Made by a program: the position numbers and the translations under genes. A stretch of DNA of 64,000 nt from Capsicum annuum. Its lineage: Eukaryota; Streptophyta; Magnoliopsida; Solanales; Solanaceae. The notes below the pieces were generated by a model. That model had not been told where the DNA came from. It did not search any database and saw only the letters and a list, made by a program, of their open reading frames with translations. Each line of letters opens with the position of its first letter. Within the stretch, counting starts at the first letter, position 1. Location of the stretch: NCBI RefSeq assembly GCF_002878395.1, contig NC_061115.1:214974034-215038033 (forward strand), given 5' to 3'. Positions 1-11,016 of the stretch are shown here, piece after piece.

Positions 1-1903
1 ATTTTCGATATTAAATATTTTTATTTGATTTGATATTATTTTAATTATTATTTTATTTTCAGTAAATATTTAGTTAAAAAATAAATAACTAAATGAAATT
101 AATTTTAGGATATTATTTGATTTTATACCAATTAAAATATATATATATATAATACAAAAAGAATATATGTTTCTTTTTAAATAAATAAGTTAGTAGTTTT
201 AGTATTATCTTAATTATATTTATTTTTGATTATTTTTAAAAATTTTAAATATAAAATTAATTAGTTATTATTATTATTTTATTTTATTTTTATTTATTAT
301 TTTTATTTGTTATTATTAATTATCTTCTATAAAAAAAAAAGAATTCAAAATTTAAACAAAATCCTATCCTATTTGATATTAACTACTCCCCCAAAATCAT
401 CCTATTTAAGGACTCTTCACCCCAAAACATACGAACTTTTTTTTCACACTCTGTATCAGACAGACACTAGATATTATTCTGTGACAAAAACTAGACAGAG
501 ATTATTTTCTCAGACAGTGCAAAAAGAGTTAAACATAGAGTGAATATCAGTAAAAACAAAAAATGAGAGAAACGAAAGAAGAAAAAGAATCAGAATTCGA
601 GGTTTCAAAATTCCGTTTGAGATTTCGGTGATGAATTTTTTTGAGTATTATTCAGTCTAATTCATACAGGTTTTTCTTTAACTTTCTACTATTTACATTA
701 CAAATCTGTTATAAAAAAAAGCATGAATATTTAATATGTGAAATTGTTCAACTGTATGAAATTTTGTTGTCACGTATTATGTAAATTGAATTCTTGAAGT
801 ATTCATATACCTGTGAACATACATAGATGAAGAATATGCATATATACAGTGAGGAAAATATATTTGTAAAAGAAAATTGAACATAAATACTTGTGCACGT
901 TCATTAGGAAAAGTCGGGATCTTAAACTTATTTGTTAACAAGTTGTAATATTTATGCTAAGTAAATATTTTGTTCGCCAATAAGTTGGAATTTTGATTAG
1001 TATTTACGGATTAAAAATAATTTAATTTTTGATTTAATTATTTATTGCTTCTGGAATTTCTCGTTTAATAATGTTTCTTTTCGTCTTCGATTTTAATTTT
1101 TTAAACGAATTTTTGATTGATTTTAATTAATTCATTTTATTTTATTTTACTATTATTAAAAAATAAAATTTGGGAATCAAGATTAGTGTAATATGGATAG
1201 CTTAGTATATATATTTTTATTTCATTTATTGTTATTAATAAAGCTTAATAATTATTTGTTAAATTAATTAATTACTTTAAATAAATTTTGCTTAAAGGTT
1301 ATCGTTAAGGTTAAATAGTATTTCGAATAGATAAAATTGTTTCGAGTTTATAAAAGACAAACAAATGCCTTTAAGGCTAGGCAGATTTTTAGGCACGTTA
1401 AAATATTCGTCTGAATAAAGAATGCGGTGTACGTATCTTTTCGAGGCATTTTAAAATATAAGGATGTAAAAAAAAAATACCTTGGTAAATATTTTTCTAA
1501 AACTAACTTGACAAATATTTTAAAACTTTCATCGATTTATTAATATAAGATAATAGACAAGTTTTCGGTATAATAAAAATTAGCGAATTTAGGCCTTAAC
1601 GCAATTTATCAAAATAGTTTTAGTTAAGTATAAGTTAATAAAAACGATCGTGCTAGAACCACGGGACTCGAGGGGTGCCTCACACCTTTCCCTCGGTCAA
1701 CAGAATTCCTTACCCGATCTTCTGTTTTCGCAGACCAACAAAGAGTCATTTTCTTTTGATTAGGGATTCAAAAAGGTGACTTGGAACACCATAACTCAAT
1801 TCCAAGTGGCGACTCTGTTAATAAACTAATCCTTATTCAAAATCATCGTTTTAACTGAAAAACCCTTTGACCTCGACCTTCGGGCGAAAAAAGGGTTGTG
1901 ACA
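1..1903 (+). mobile_element. Partial LTR of an Ogre/Tat-related retrotransposon
   Basis: The stretch has no coding potential but reads as the promoter-to-end part of an LTR. A TATA-like CCTATTTAAG lies at 401-410, followed by pyrimidine-rich transcript-like sequence. At 1649-1817 it has the same module found near the 3' end of the other Ogre LTRs here: a hairpin, then a GAGGGG...CCCTC hairpin, then TGGCGACTCTG. It ends in TGTGACA at 1903, the terminus shared by the other LTRs. Outside this module it does not align by eye with Ogre-1 or Ogre-2, so it is a different subfamily. Its left end and any internal region are outside the window. It abuts the truncated LTR of Ogre-1 directly. Confidence 0.75.
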
Positions 1904-3928
1904 CCCTCAACCATATAATCATACCCCACAAAAATACAAAAATAACAACTCTTAACAAAATCCCAATAAATTTTATCTTGTTTTAATTTATCCTAACAAA
2001 CTTTATCCTAATCACCTACTCCCAACCACACCCTACCTTTACCCTTCCAACCTACCCCACATCACCTTTTATTTCATTTTTTTAACCAATTCACAAAACA
2101 ACAAAAAATATAAAAGGACCCATCAGGGAAATTGCCACACATTCTTCTTCCATATACAATTTCCATAAATAGATAACCAAATACACAGACGGCAGCCCTT
2201 GGATACTCATTCTTCTCCAGAAACATAGAAATGGACACAGTTATAATAGGGGCTCCATATGAACACACGAGGGAGGGGACAAATTCATCTTGAGTCTTCT
2301 AATTGCTACTTCTTTTTGAGAGAATGGACAATTCCAGAGAGGGGATTCCAAAAAAGAAAAAAAAAGGGAAAACTTTATTTTTATGGTTTCCTCTACACAG
2401 AACACGGAGAGCATATATACACCATACACTTATAGACCATAAGAGAACCTAATTTCCTTTCTTATATAACATATTCACATACTCTTACACACAAAAATTG
2501 CGCACACACACACAAAGATCTAAGAGAGACCGATCAAAGAGAGAGAGAACGAAGGAAAGAAGGCGTGAGAGCTAAGGGAACGCGTGTTCGCGAGTTGAGT
2601 TACTGTTTCGACGGAAAACTCACCGGAAACGCGTTAAAATTATCACAAATTTGGGTTCTTTCGTGTATTGGAGTTTTGGTTTCTTCTGTTTTGAATTTCA
2701 TCATCGAAAACGGGCTTTGGGATTCACTGGGTGTTGTTTCTGCTCCGGGGTTTAATTTTTCGTTTGTCTCAACCAGTTTTGGGTTTCAAATTCTATAATA
2801 TCGGATTTGGATTTTGTCAATGTTGAGGTTCTATTTGGGATTCTAAAGTCCGAGTTTCTTTGATTCTTATTATCAACGAAAGTCGATTATCGAAAGGTCC
2901 ATCTCTACAACTCTTGTTCCTTATTTCATTTTAATTTGGTATATCGATGTTGTTATTATGTGTGGGATGATTATGATTGTTGGATTTGGATCTTGTTGAT
3001 GTTTTGATTATGTGCTTGACGAGGTGATTTCGTTGATATGTGGAACGAACTTGAGTAGTTTGATGGTCTGGTTGATAAAAATGAAGTTAGGAGGGGTGGA
3101 ATTAAGACATTGCAAAAAGGGATTAATATAGATCAATTTTTGTTTTATTATTTTATTTAATTCGGAATAAGCATGAATATTGTCGGAACATGATAGAATT
3201 ATGATACGCTGAAATTGATAGGCAAAAGTAGGTTCGGGTAGGCAAAAATTTAGGAATAAATGTTTTCTTGTTGAATGTGTGAATGTGGAATTTGTGTTGA
3301 ATGGTTTGGGTTTTAGTTCTTGCATTTGGAAATGTATTCATTTAATCGAAAAATGCCCCACGATCATTTATATTTACTCACTGGGAATGCCCCGATGTAT
3401 TATGTTGGCGGAAGACATTCGTGATAAAGGCCCGAGGCATTGGGTAAAGCATTGGAGCATAGTTTAGAATTAGTCTACAATAGGATTTATATTTTCGTAT
3501 TTTTTTAATCTTTGGGATTGTATAATTCGGACTGGACATTATTTTGGTTTTGAATTTTATTTGATTTGTTTGTTTCGTATGTTTATGTGGTTTATACATT
3601 TTATAATGTTAAATTAGCCAATACGCTCCACCAAGCGACCGTGGTCGAACCACGGGATCGAGGGGTGCCTAACACCTTCCCCTCGGTCAACAGAATTCAT
3701 TAGTCAGAATCTCTGTTCGCAAACCAGTTTAAAGAGTCAAATCATTTTGAAAAGGATTTTTCAAAGGTGACTTGGCACACCCGGTTATGCCAAGTGGCAA
3801 CTCTGATTTTTGAATATAAATAATCTTTTTTCGAAATAAATTTTCATCTTTTTGTCACTTAACAATAAAAACCCTTTCAAACTTAAATCTAATTCTTTTT
3901 TTTGGGATTTAGAAAAAGGGGTGTGATA
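1904..3928 (+). repeat. Ogre-1 5' LTR, missing its first 60 bp
   Basis: It aligns along its whole length with 11077-13121 and ends in TGTGATA just before the primer binding site. The 3' copy begins TGTGACACCT at 11017; the corresponding first 60 bases are absent here and the LTR starts directly after the TGTGACA end of the preceding element. A transcript-leader-like stretch with GA repeats lies around 2510-2560. Apparent reading frames, such as one at 2565-2798, recur as shifted copies in the other LTR and are not genes. Confidence 0.88.
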
Positions 3929-3932
3929 GCTC

Positions 3933-3950
3933 TGGAGACTCTGCTGGGGA
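3933..3950 (+). other. Primer binding site of Ogre-1
   Basis: Eighteen bases, TGGAGACTCTGCTGGGGA, begin four bases after the LTR end. They differ by one base from the Ogre-2 site TGGCGACTCTGCTGGGGA. The complement ends in CCA and fits the 3' end of a plant tRNA-Arg, the primer reported for Ogre elements; I could not check the tRNA identity against a database. Confidence 0.8.
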
Positions 3951-5736
3951 TTTTTCAGAATTCGAGCTTATTTTTGGAGTCTTATCGGCTTAGTTTGACG
4001 TTATAGGTGTATAAACATTGTTTGTGTTGTTGCTTGTTGTTTATTTTATCATTGTTGAGTGCTACGTGTTTACAATTTTTCTCTTGTGTTTTACCCCTTT
4101 ATATCTGGCATCATGTGCATAACCCGAGTCAATTCTTTCTGAAACAAGTCCCGGAGTGGACGTCGTGCGTACGAACTCTAGTTGAGTCACCCTCATTTTA
4201 GGAGGGGGAGCCGTTGGATGTATGGAGTAGGTGGAAAGCAAAGCAGCCACTATCGACCATATGCTTCCCCGAACGGCCTTGTTAGTAAACCCCAGCGTAG
4301 GTCAGCCTTTAGGTCATGCTTATATGCATCATATTGAGACCTAGTGGGGTTCACTTGATCCTTTGTAGGAGACTCTTCTCTAAAGCATCTCTATGTGTTA
4401 ATTGTTGCATTTTTTAGGGTAATAGGGTCATTTGACGGACTGATTTGGGGAAACCATGTGCTAGAATTAAAGAAAAGTGTGTTAGGCATGGAAAAAAAGG
4501 GAAAAAGAGAAAAGGTGAATCAAAAAAGAGTTTCGTAGTTTTTAGGTTCTTTATGACTTTTGTTTTTCACAATTCAAAACTTCAAAGAAAAAAAAAGAAA
4601 AAAGATTTTCTTTTTACTTTTTGCAATCATTTTTCAAAAAAATCAAAAAACATCCAAAAGATTTTACTTTCGTTTCATTTAGCAAGCATTCACAATTCAA
4701 AAACGCCAAAAAGATTTTTCTTTTTAGGAGCTTTTTATAAAAAAAAAATTCAAAAAAAGGTGGTAGAAGTTTTGTACATTTCATATAACGAAAATACCAG
4801 AAAGATTTTCTTTCATAGCTGTTGGTGTCATTTTTTATGTGATGTGTCAAATGGAAAACTCAAAAAAAAAAAGATTTTGTTATGTTGTTCATCGTGTATC
4901 TTTGGTCATGTCTCAAGTTAGGGTGCAATCTGTTATTTAATCATTAATTGTCCAATCTGGACGAACTACGCACAACTGATTCTCCTCTCTCGGGAGTGAG
5001 ATACGTAGGCAGCCTATTGTTGGTTCGGGGATCTTATTTCAAAAATTCAAAAAAATATTTTATTCACTCTTCATTTAGAGTAGGTGTTTCATATACATCT
5101 TCAAGAGAAAACTACAAAAAGATTTTCCTTTAATAGTTTCAAGTTTCATTTTCGTATGAAATTCAAAATTGAAAATCCCAAAAGATTTTTCTTTGGTAAT
5201 TATAGGTTTTATTTTGTATGGAAATCTGAAAAATTCAAAAAAAATCTTCTTCACTCTTCATTTAGAGTAGGTGTCATATACATCTCTAAATAAAATCACA
5301 AAAAGATTTTCCTTTAATAGTTTCAAGTTTTATTTACGTATGAATGCAAAATTAAAAATCCAAAAAGATTTTCTTTGTTTAATCGTAGGTTTCATTTTGT
5401 ATAGGAATGCTAAACCTGAAAAATGCAAAAAAAATTTCGTCAATTCTTTTCACAATTTGTTATTCTTAAAGTTTCAAGAAAAAGAAAAAGAAAAGAAAAA
5501 GAGTTTAATTGGCCATTTTGGCAAGACTTCACGAACTGCGCACACCTGGTTCTCCTCTTTCGGGAGTGAGATACGTAGGCACCCTTCTCGGGTTCGCGGA
5601 TCTTTTAAAAAAAAAGAGCTTTTGAGAAAGTGTTGAACTCTAACGCATTTGCTATCTCTTGTTCAGTTAGTTTGGGGTGGTTGGTTTGTGGCATTTTGGC
5701 TGGTCCTCCATATTGCACCAAGTCACAGAGAAGGTT
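3951..5736 (+). other. Ogre-1 5' leader (untranslated region before gag)
   Basis: A 1.8-kb leader between primer site and gag. It is rich in short AAAAGATTTTCTTT-like motifs. It contains two copies of a motif starting GAACTACG or GAACTGCG and running to ATACGTAGGC (4963-5033 and 5533-5602); related copies occur in the Ogre-1 3' region and in both ends of Ogre-2. Long frames here (for example 4445-4921) are lysine- and phenylalanine-rich low-complexity translations and not genes. Confidence 0.75.
5062..5440 (+). repeat. Tandem duplication (~190 bp x2) in the Ogre-1 leader
   Basis: Two adjacent copies each begin TCACTCTTCATTTAGAGTAG (about 5062 and 5252) and run through the same series of CAAAAAGATTTTCCTTTAAT and TTTTGTAT motifs. 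They differ by scattered substitutions and small indels. Confidence 0.7.
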
Positions 5737-7560
5737 ATGGCTAACAAGGATACCGAGTTTGTTGTCACTAATCAGATAGGGAGTTCGAAAAATGAGAATT
5801 TAGGAGATAATGAAGAGATTCTAAAATTAAGGCAGCAAATGATAATAGAAATGCATCGAGCTTGGGCTAACGGGTTGCCGCCTCTTCCAGTTCCCACTGA
5901 TAATCTGAAATATCTTTCTAGCTTGCCTTCCGTGTCACATGCACAATTTGCTATTTTTGTTGATATAGCACAACATGCATCAGGATCGACTCCAGGGAAA
6001 CAGTATCCAACCACTTCCAACATTCATTTCCTCACTCCCCCATTCAAGACTACCACATACTCGGCTCCACCTGCTGTTCATGCTTTTACGGTGCCACCCC
6101 CACCTGAAGCTCCTACTTTTGATGTTCATCCACAAGTTGTGTCTGCCCACTCTACAAGAGAGCCTGTATTGAATATTACCGGTGATCAGCGTTACACTTT
6201 CGAGCCTACATTCAAGTTGACTGGTCTTTATGGTGACACTCACCCGCCTGAATTTTCTCCTAACACTGAGAAGCATGTTATGACAGAAGAACAAGAGGAA
6301 ATGACCAGAAAATTAAAAAGTTTTGAACTGGCTATGAAGAACATGTAAGGACTTAGGAGTTACAAAAGTGTCTTATATAAGGACTTATGCATGTTTCCAG
6401 ATGTCAACCTTCCTCCTGGCTTTAAAATGCCAAAGTTTGAGAAATATGATGGACATGGGGACCAGTGGCACATTTGAGATGTTATTGTTACCAATTAAGA
6501 GGCGCTGGAGGGAAGGAAGAACTACTAATGACTTATTTCAGGGAGAGTCTTTCAGGCCTAGCTTTGGAATGGTTTGTTGACTAAGACATTGACAAGTGGA
6601 TTAGTTAGGATGACCTAGCTAATGGATTTGTGCAACAATTTCAATACAATGTGGAGTTGATCCCTGACGAAAATTCCCTAACTAGTATAAAAAAGAAGAA
6701 TACTGAGAGTTTCAGGGAGTATGCGATCAAATGGCGCGAACAAACTGCTAGAGTAAAACCGCTAATGAAAGAAAGAAAAATAGTGAAGGTGTTTATTCAA
6801 GCGCAGGATGAAACATATTATCAACACTTGTTACCTGCATTAGGTAAGTCATTTATTGAGGTCCTTAAAATGGGGGAGATGATAGAAAATAGAATTAAGA
6901 CTGGTCGCATTGTGAGTTTTGCAACATTAAAAACGACAACTCAAGCAATTCAAAAGGGTTCAGGAAGTGTTGGGGTGATAAAGAATGAGGAAGATGCATC
7001 TTCTATTGTAGTTGGACAGCGGACACGGTTAAGAAAACCCCGTTGTCGTCACTCTCAGGCTCAAACCCAAGTTCATGCCCAAGCTCCACATAATTACTCC
7101 TTAATTCATTATACTCTGCTCCTCCACCTCCGTATCCAGTATATAACGCATAACCACATGTTCAAACCCCATGTTACCCACAGTGGAACACACCAACTCC
7201 TCAGAGTCGTCCTCTAACTCCACAAACATACCAAAACCCTTATAAGCCTGATTTTTGATCCAACCCAAATGATGAAATGAAGCAAAAGTCGAGAGATAGC
7301 TTCATACCAATTGGAGAGTCGTATGCTAGTTTATTTTAGATATTGGTTCAATGGGGCATGATCACTCCTCTCCTTGGGTGTACTCTTAATCAGCGTTCAA
7401 GAAATTCTAATCCTAATATATGATGTGCGTATCATTCTGATGTTCAGGGTCATAGTATTGAAGATTGTTGAGATTTGAAAAGAAAAATAGAGAAGATGAT
7501 TCAAGATGGATCAATTATAGTGCAGAACATTGATAGTGAGGGAAACTCTAGTCATGCTGA
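5737..7560 (+). pseudogene. Decayed gag of Ogre-1
   Basis: Gag would form the virus-like particle of the retrotransposon. The best start is ATG at 5737 (MANKDTEF), matching the Ogre-2 start MASREIE at 24481; an upstream in-frame Met at 5677 has no counterpart there. Visible in order are a LRQQ...LHRA-like N-terminus, a proline-rich stretch (VPPPPEAPTF) and the Ogre-type gag block FRDYAIKWRE-like (FREYAIKWREQ, about 6716-6748). A GEMIENRIKTGRI segment follows, then a QAQ-rich linker and a zinc-knuckle-like C...GH...C near 7425-7470. The frame is broken after 6346, between 6430 and 6630 (several stops), and again near 7210. It is clearly a pseudogene. Confidence 0.85.
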
Positions 7561-7634
7561 TATGCAAACTAGTGGCTAAGATATCAGACTGAGCAATTGA
7601 GAAATCACCCCTCTCCCTACTAGGAAGAGGTCTG

Positions 7635-7866
7635 GTAGTTTGTTTTGTTTTATTTTCTATTATTCGAATTATTTCAGGGTTGTAGTTTGGGATCTATCTT
7701 GTTTTTTCCTTTTGTCGTTTATGTTCAAACCCTTCTATATTTTGTTTCAACTAAATGAAGTGTCTCATTTTCCTTTGTGTTTTAAATATGTGTTGTTTGT
7801 TTGTTTTCTTTACATAGTACATTTTATGTTGACTCTAGTGATATGACACGCTAGTGAAATTTTCAG
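7635..7866 (+). other. Intron-like segment between pro and pol, Ogre-1
   Basis: A GT at 7635 (GGTAGTTTG) and an AG at 7866 (AAATTTTCAG) enclose a T-rich 232-bp stretch. It aligns with 28063-28286 of Ogre-2 although coding sequence on both sides is heavily altered. Ogre elements are known to carry a spliced intron between protease and reverse transcriptase; the borders here are inferred. Confidence 0.6.
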
Positions 7867-8230
7867 CCATATCTTAAAATTTGGTTTAAGCATGAGCATT
7901 GAATCAGAGGGTTGAAGTTAGAAAAAGAGAGTGGCTGAGAAAATGGATAGAGTGCTGGGGCATTTGGTGATCAAGTTGAGGCCTTCTTTGAAAATTAAGG
8001 CAATTATTTTGAGAATCGTGAGAATAACTTGGGTCAATCTTTAAAAGACATATCTCAATTAGGTCAAATAGTGAATGTGTGATCCCACATCAAAAGGAAT
8101 AGAAAAATTAGCTCCACGAAGGCATGAGGAATGTACAACAAAGACAGAGTTTGCAGAAGAAATAGTGAAGCACAATCTCAGTTAAAATTAGTGTTGTAAA
8201 AAAATATCACAAATGATCTTCATCTCTCAC
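7867..8230 (+). pseudogene. Remnant of pol start and deletion junction, Ogre-1
   Basis: Just after the intron-like segment is sequence resembling the start of the Ogre-2 pol exon, but it decays with stops. By about 8230 the sequence already matches the Ogre-2 region after integrase (compare 31625-31700). About 3.3 kb of RT, RNase H and integrase present in Ogre-2 is therefore absent. A second deletion before the intron removed most of the protease: only a PLPTRK-like end remains near 7610-7630. Confidence 0.65.
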
Positions 8231-10002
8231 TTTCATATTGCATAATATGCACTTGCATTTTCAAGGATTGATATGACGAAGACATTTCATTCTGCTATCC
8301 AAACATCATATCATCCTTTGTTTACCCCATTTGAGCTTTAGTCCTATTTTCTTTCATACCCCTCTTTTGGAATCAAGATAGAGTCAGCAAAGCTAAAAAA
8401 AAAAGATGTCGAGCGAAAAAATAGAGTCAAAAGGTATCCAAAAAAAAAAGAAAAAATGTGTCCAAACAAAAAAAGTGTCAAGCAAAGTAGAGTCAGAAAA
8501 ATCCTAAAAAGAGAGTCAATAAAAGAAAAAAAAGGAAATCAGAATCAAGCAAGAGAATGAGCTATCAAAACTATGTGTGACTTGATTCTCCTCTCTCGGG
8601 GCTAAGATACATAGGCTGCCCTTCTCTAGGCTCGGTCCAACCAAATAAAAAATTTAGAATTTCCCAATCAAAAGAAACTGGGGCATGGGTTAATCCTCAT
8701 CGTTTGAGTCGATTTCAAAAGTTGTAAGTCCACCCCACTTCAAGTGTCGATTGGTCCTTATGCCATCCTTTATTACTAACCCTATCCAAAAGCCAAGTTA
8801 CAATTAAAGAAAGACCTTCAGATCAATCTTTGAGGATGTTAAGGCTAAGCATGCAAGGGATATGATAATACATTTGGGAACTACTTGTCTTCCTCAGCAT
8901 AAGGAATCAAGAGAAAAATAAAAATGAGAGAGTCTTATTAGTGAAAACCCTAGCGGGTAACGTAAGACGATGGTAAGTTGAGAGAAATAAAAATGAGAGA
9001 GTTTTATTGGTGAAAACCCTCACGGGCACCATAAGGCGATGGTGATCCGAGAGAAAAATGAGAGAAGCTTGTTGGCGAAAATCCTTCAAGGCGCCCCTAG
9101 CTGAATGGGGTCTTAAATGCAATTGACCTAAGGAAGCAACTTAGTTTCAAGGTCATTAACTCAATAACAATGGGTAGAAAGTTTCGATGAATAGATCAAG
9201 CTGCTTAATCCAAAATACAAGCATAATCATTAGTGTTGACTGTCATTTTTAGATGAATTTTTCGTTTCTTTATTTTAAAAGAGGATATTCATTGTCTTTT
9301 CTTTCTTCTCTTTATTTTTATTTTATCTTTCTTGAGTCAATTATCCAAACAAAAATTGTCATTCTTTTTTTTTCGTTTCTTGTCTTTGAGTCAAGTCCGT
9401 GTCAAAACAAGTGAGAAAAGATTTCAAAACTGGATACCAGCTTCTTTAATTGCACAAATCAAGATAAAAGTTAGCACATGAAAAAGACATGATTGTGAGC
9501 CAAAAAAGGGCATGTAGAAAGTTTTGTTAACAGAGAAGTTAGGAAACTCATGGAAATACCAAGTTTCAAAGGGTCTATCTGAGAAGTATGGAAAAGCAGA
9601 GATATTGTGTTTGTTTTAGTCACTCCTAATAATCTGAGTTTGGATTAATGATTCAGCAAGTCAATGATATATGCTAATGGTTGGAATCAAGGTTAAATGT
9701 GACGAATGTAAGAGCGATCGCCGCGAAAGCTAAAACCACAAACCAGCCACCATGTTTTAAACTCACAAATTTTCTTTGATGAAATAGAAAATATATTACC
9801 TTCAAAGCAAGGACTTCAGAGCATAAATATCAAGGGCTGTAATGCCTCACTTCTACAAATGCAGGAAGCAAAGTTGCTGCACAGGTTTGATAATCAAATC
9901 ATGATAAAAATCATCATCCTATATTCCTCGGAGACACACTTTCTTGTCCAGGAATTTCAGTTTTCATTTGCTAGGTAATACACTTCTTAAATTGAACCTT
10001 CA

Positions 10003-10297
10003 CTCCTAGAAGACGTACCTTTTAGTCGAGTCATTCCCCTTGACCCCTAGAAGACATACCTTTTAGTCGAGCCATTCCCTATGATTCCTATAAGACGTAT
10101 CTTTTAGTCGAGTCATCCCCTTTGATTCCTATAAGACGTACCTTTTAGTCGAGTCATTCCCTTGATTCCTAGAAGACGTACCTTTTAGTCGAGTCATCCC
10201 CCATGATTCCTATAAGATGTACCTTTTAGTCGAGTCATGCCCCTTGATTCCTATAAGACGTACCTTTTAGTCGAGTCATTCTCCTTGATTCCTATAA
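10003..10297 (+). repeat. ~41-bp minisatellite in Ogre-1 3' UTR (about 7 copies)
   Basis: The unit contains GACGTACCTTTTAGTCGAGT followed by CATTCCCCTTGATTCCTATA. Seven or so copies follow head to tail with point differences. Ogre-2 has an unrelated 37-bp array in the same relative place, so the array type differs between sibling elements. Confidence 0.85.
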
Positions 10298-10444
10298 TGA
10301 TGTGACTTTCACAAAAGTCCTTTGATGATAAACTGGGGCAAAATTTAATTCTTGTGTTTGAAACTTCACTTTTCTGGCAAACGGAATTTCTCTTTACAAT
10401 AATTTTTGTTTAGGATAATTTTATTTCTAGTTTGATGTGATTTC

Positions 10445-10690
10445 AGGAGCCTGCCTGAAGAACAGGGCAAATAAATGGAAAGTCAAGCAAAAAGGCGAAG
10501 AAATTGAAATTTAATAGATTGAAATAGCAATTCAGGAACCCGCCTGAAGAATAGGGTGAAGAAATTGAAAATCAAGCGACAAGTGATGAAATTGCAACTC
10601 AGGATCCCGCCTGAAGAACAGGGTGAAGAAATTGCAAGTCAGGAGCCCGCCTGAAGAATAGGGTGATGAAACTCAAGTCAAGAGTCCAAA
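10445..10690 (+). repeat. Degenerate repeat block (CCCGCCTGAAGAACAGGG type), Ogre-1
   Basis: At least four irregular copies of a unit with CAGGAGCCCGCCTGAAGAA, then GGTGAAGAAATTG and AAGTCA. A homologous block is present in Ogre-2 at 34463-34730, so this array predates the split of the two copies. Confidence 0.75.
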
Positions 10691-11016
10691 AAAGCTGCAT
10701 AGATAGGATTTTTGTAATTTCATTTATGTTTTAACCTGTAATTTTTATTTTGATGTAATGACAGAGCCGTGGATCGGAACCTCGATGGAACCTCACTCGA
10801 CTCTCCAACTCGGTATAGTCCTTCTCTTTCCAATCTTTTGAAATACTCGTAACTTGATTCCCTCATAACTTGGGTAGGTAGGATGTCTTAAGTTAAGACC
10901 TGATTGTCCTTCTTCCTTCTGTTTCTTTCTTTGAATAATGATCGGATCAAAATTTGATCTCATTGTCTACTTCTTTGTCTGAAAATACTTCGTGTTTACA
11001 TTCAAAGGGGGCATGA

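Larger units (their letters stand above)
8231..11002 (+). other. Ogre-1 3' untranslated region
   Basis: Non-coding 2.8 kb with a GAACTACG-type motif variant at 8569-8638, AAAAAG-rich tracts (8395-8540), GAGAGTCTTATTGGTGAAAACCC-like repeats around 8925-9080 and two tandem-repeat arrays listed separately. It aligns in patches with 31627-35041 of Ogre-2. The polypurine tract CAAAGGGGGCATGA lies just before the 3' LTR. Confidence 0.75.

Noticed and set aside
2565..2798. A 77-codon open frame in the 5' LTR of Ogre-1
   Set aside because: It lies in LTR U3/R sequence, the second LTR copy (near 11750-12000) has stops and shifts in it, and it matches no known protein motif.
4445..4921. A 158-codon lysine/phenylalanine-rich frame
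   Set aside because: Low-complexity leader of Ogre-1 made of AAAAGATTTTC-type repeats; no counterpart frame in Ogre-2.
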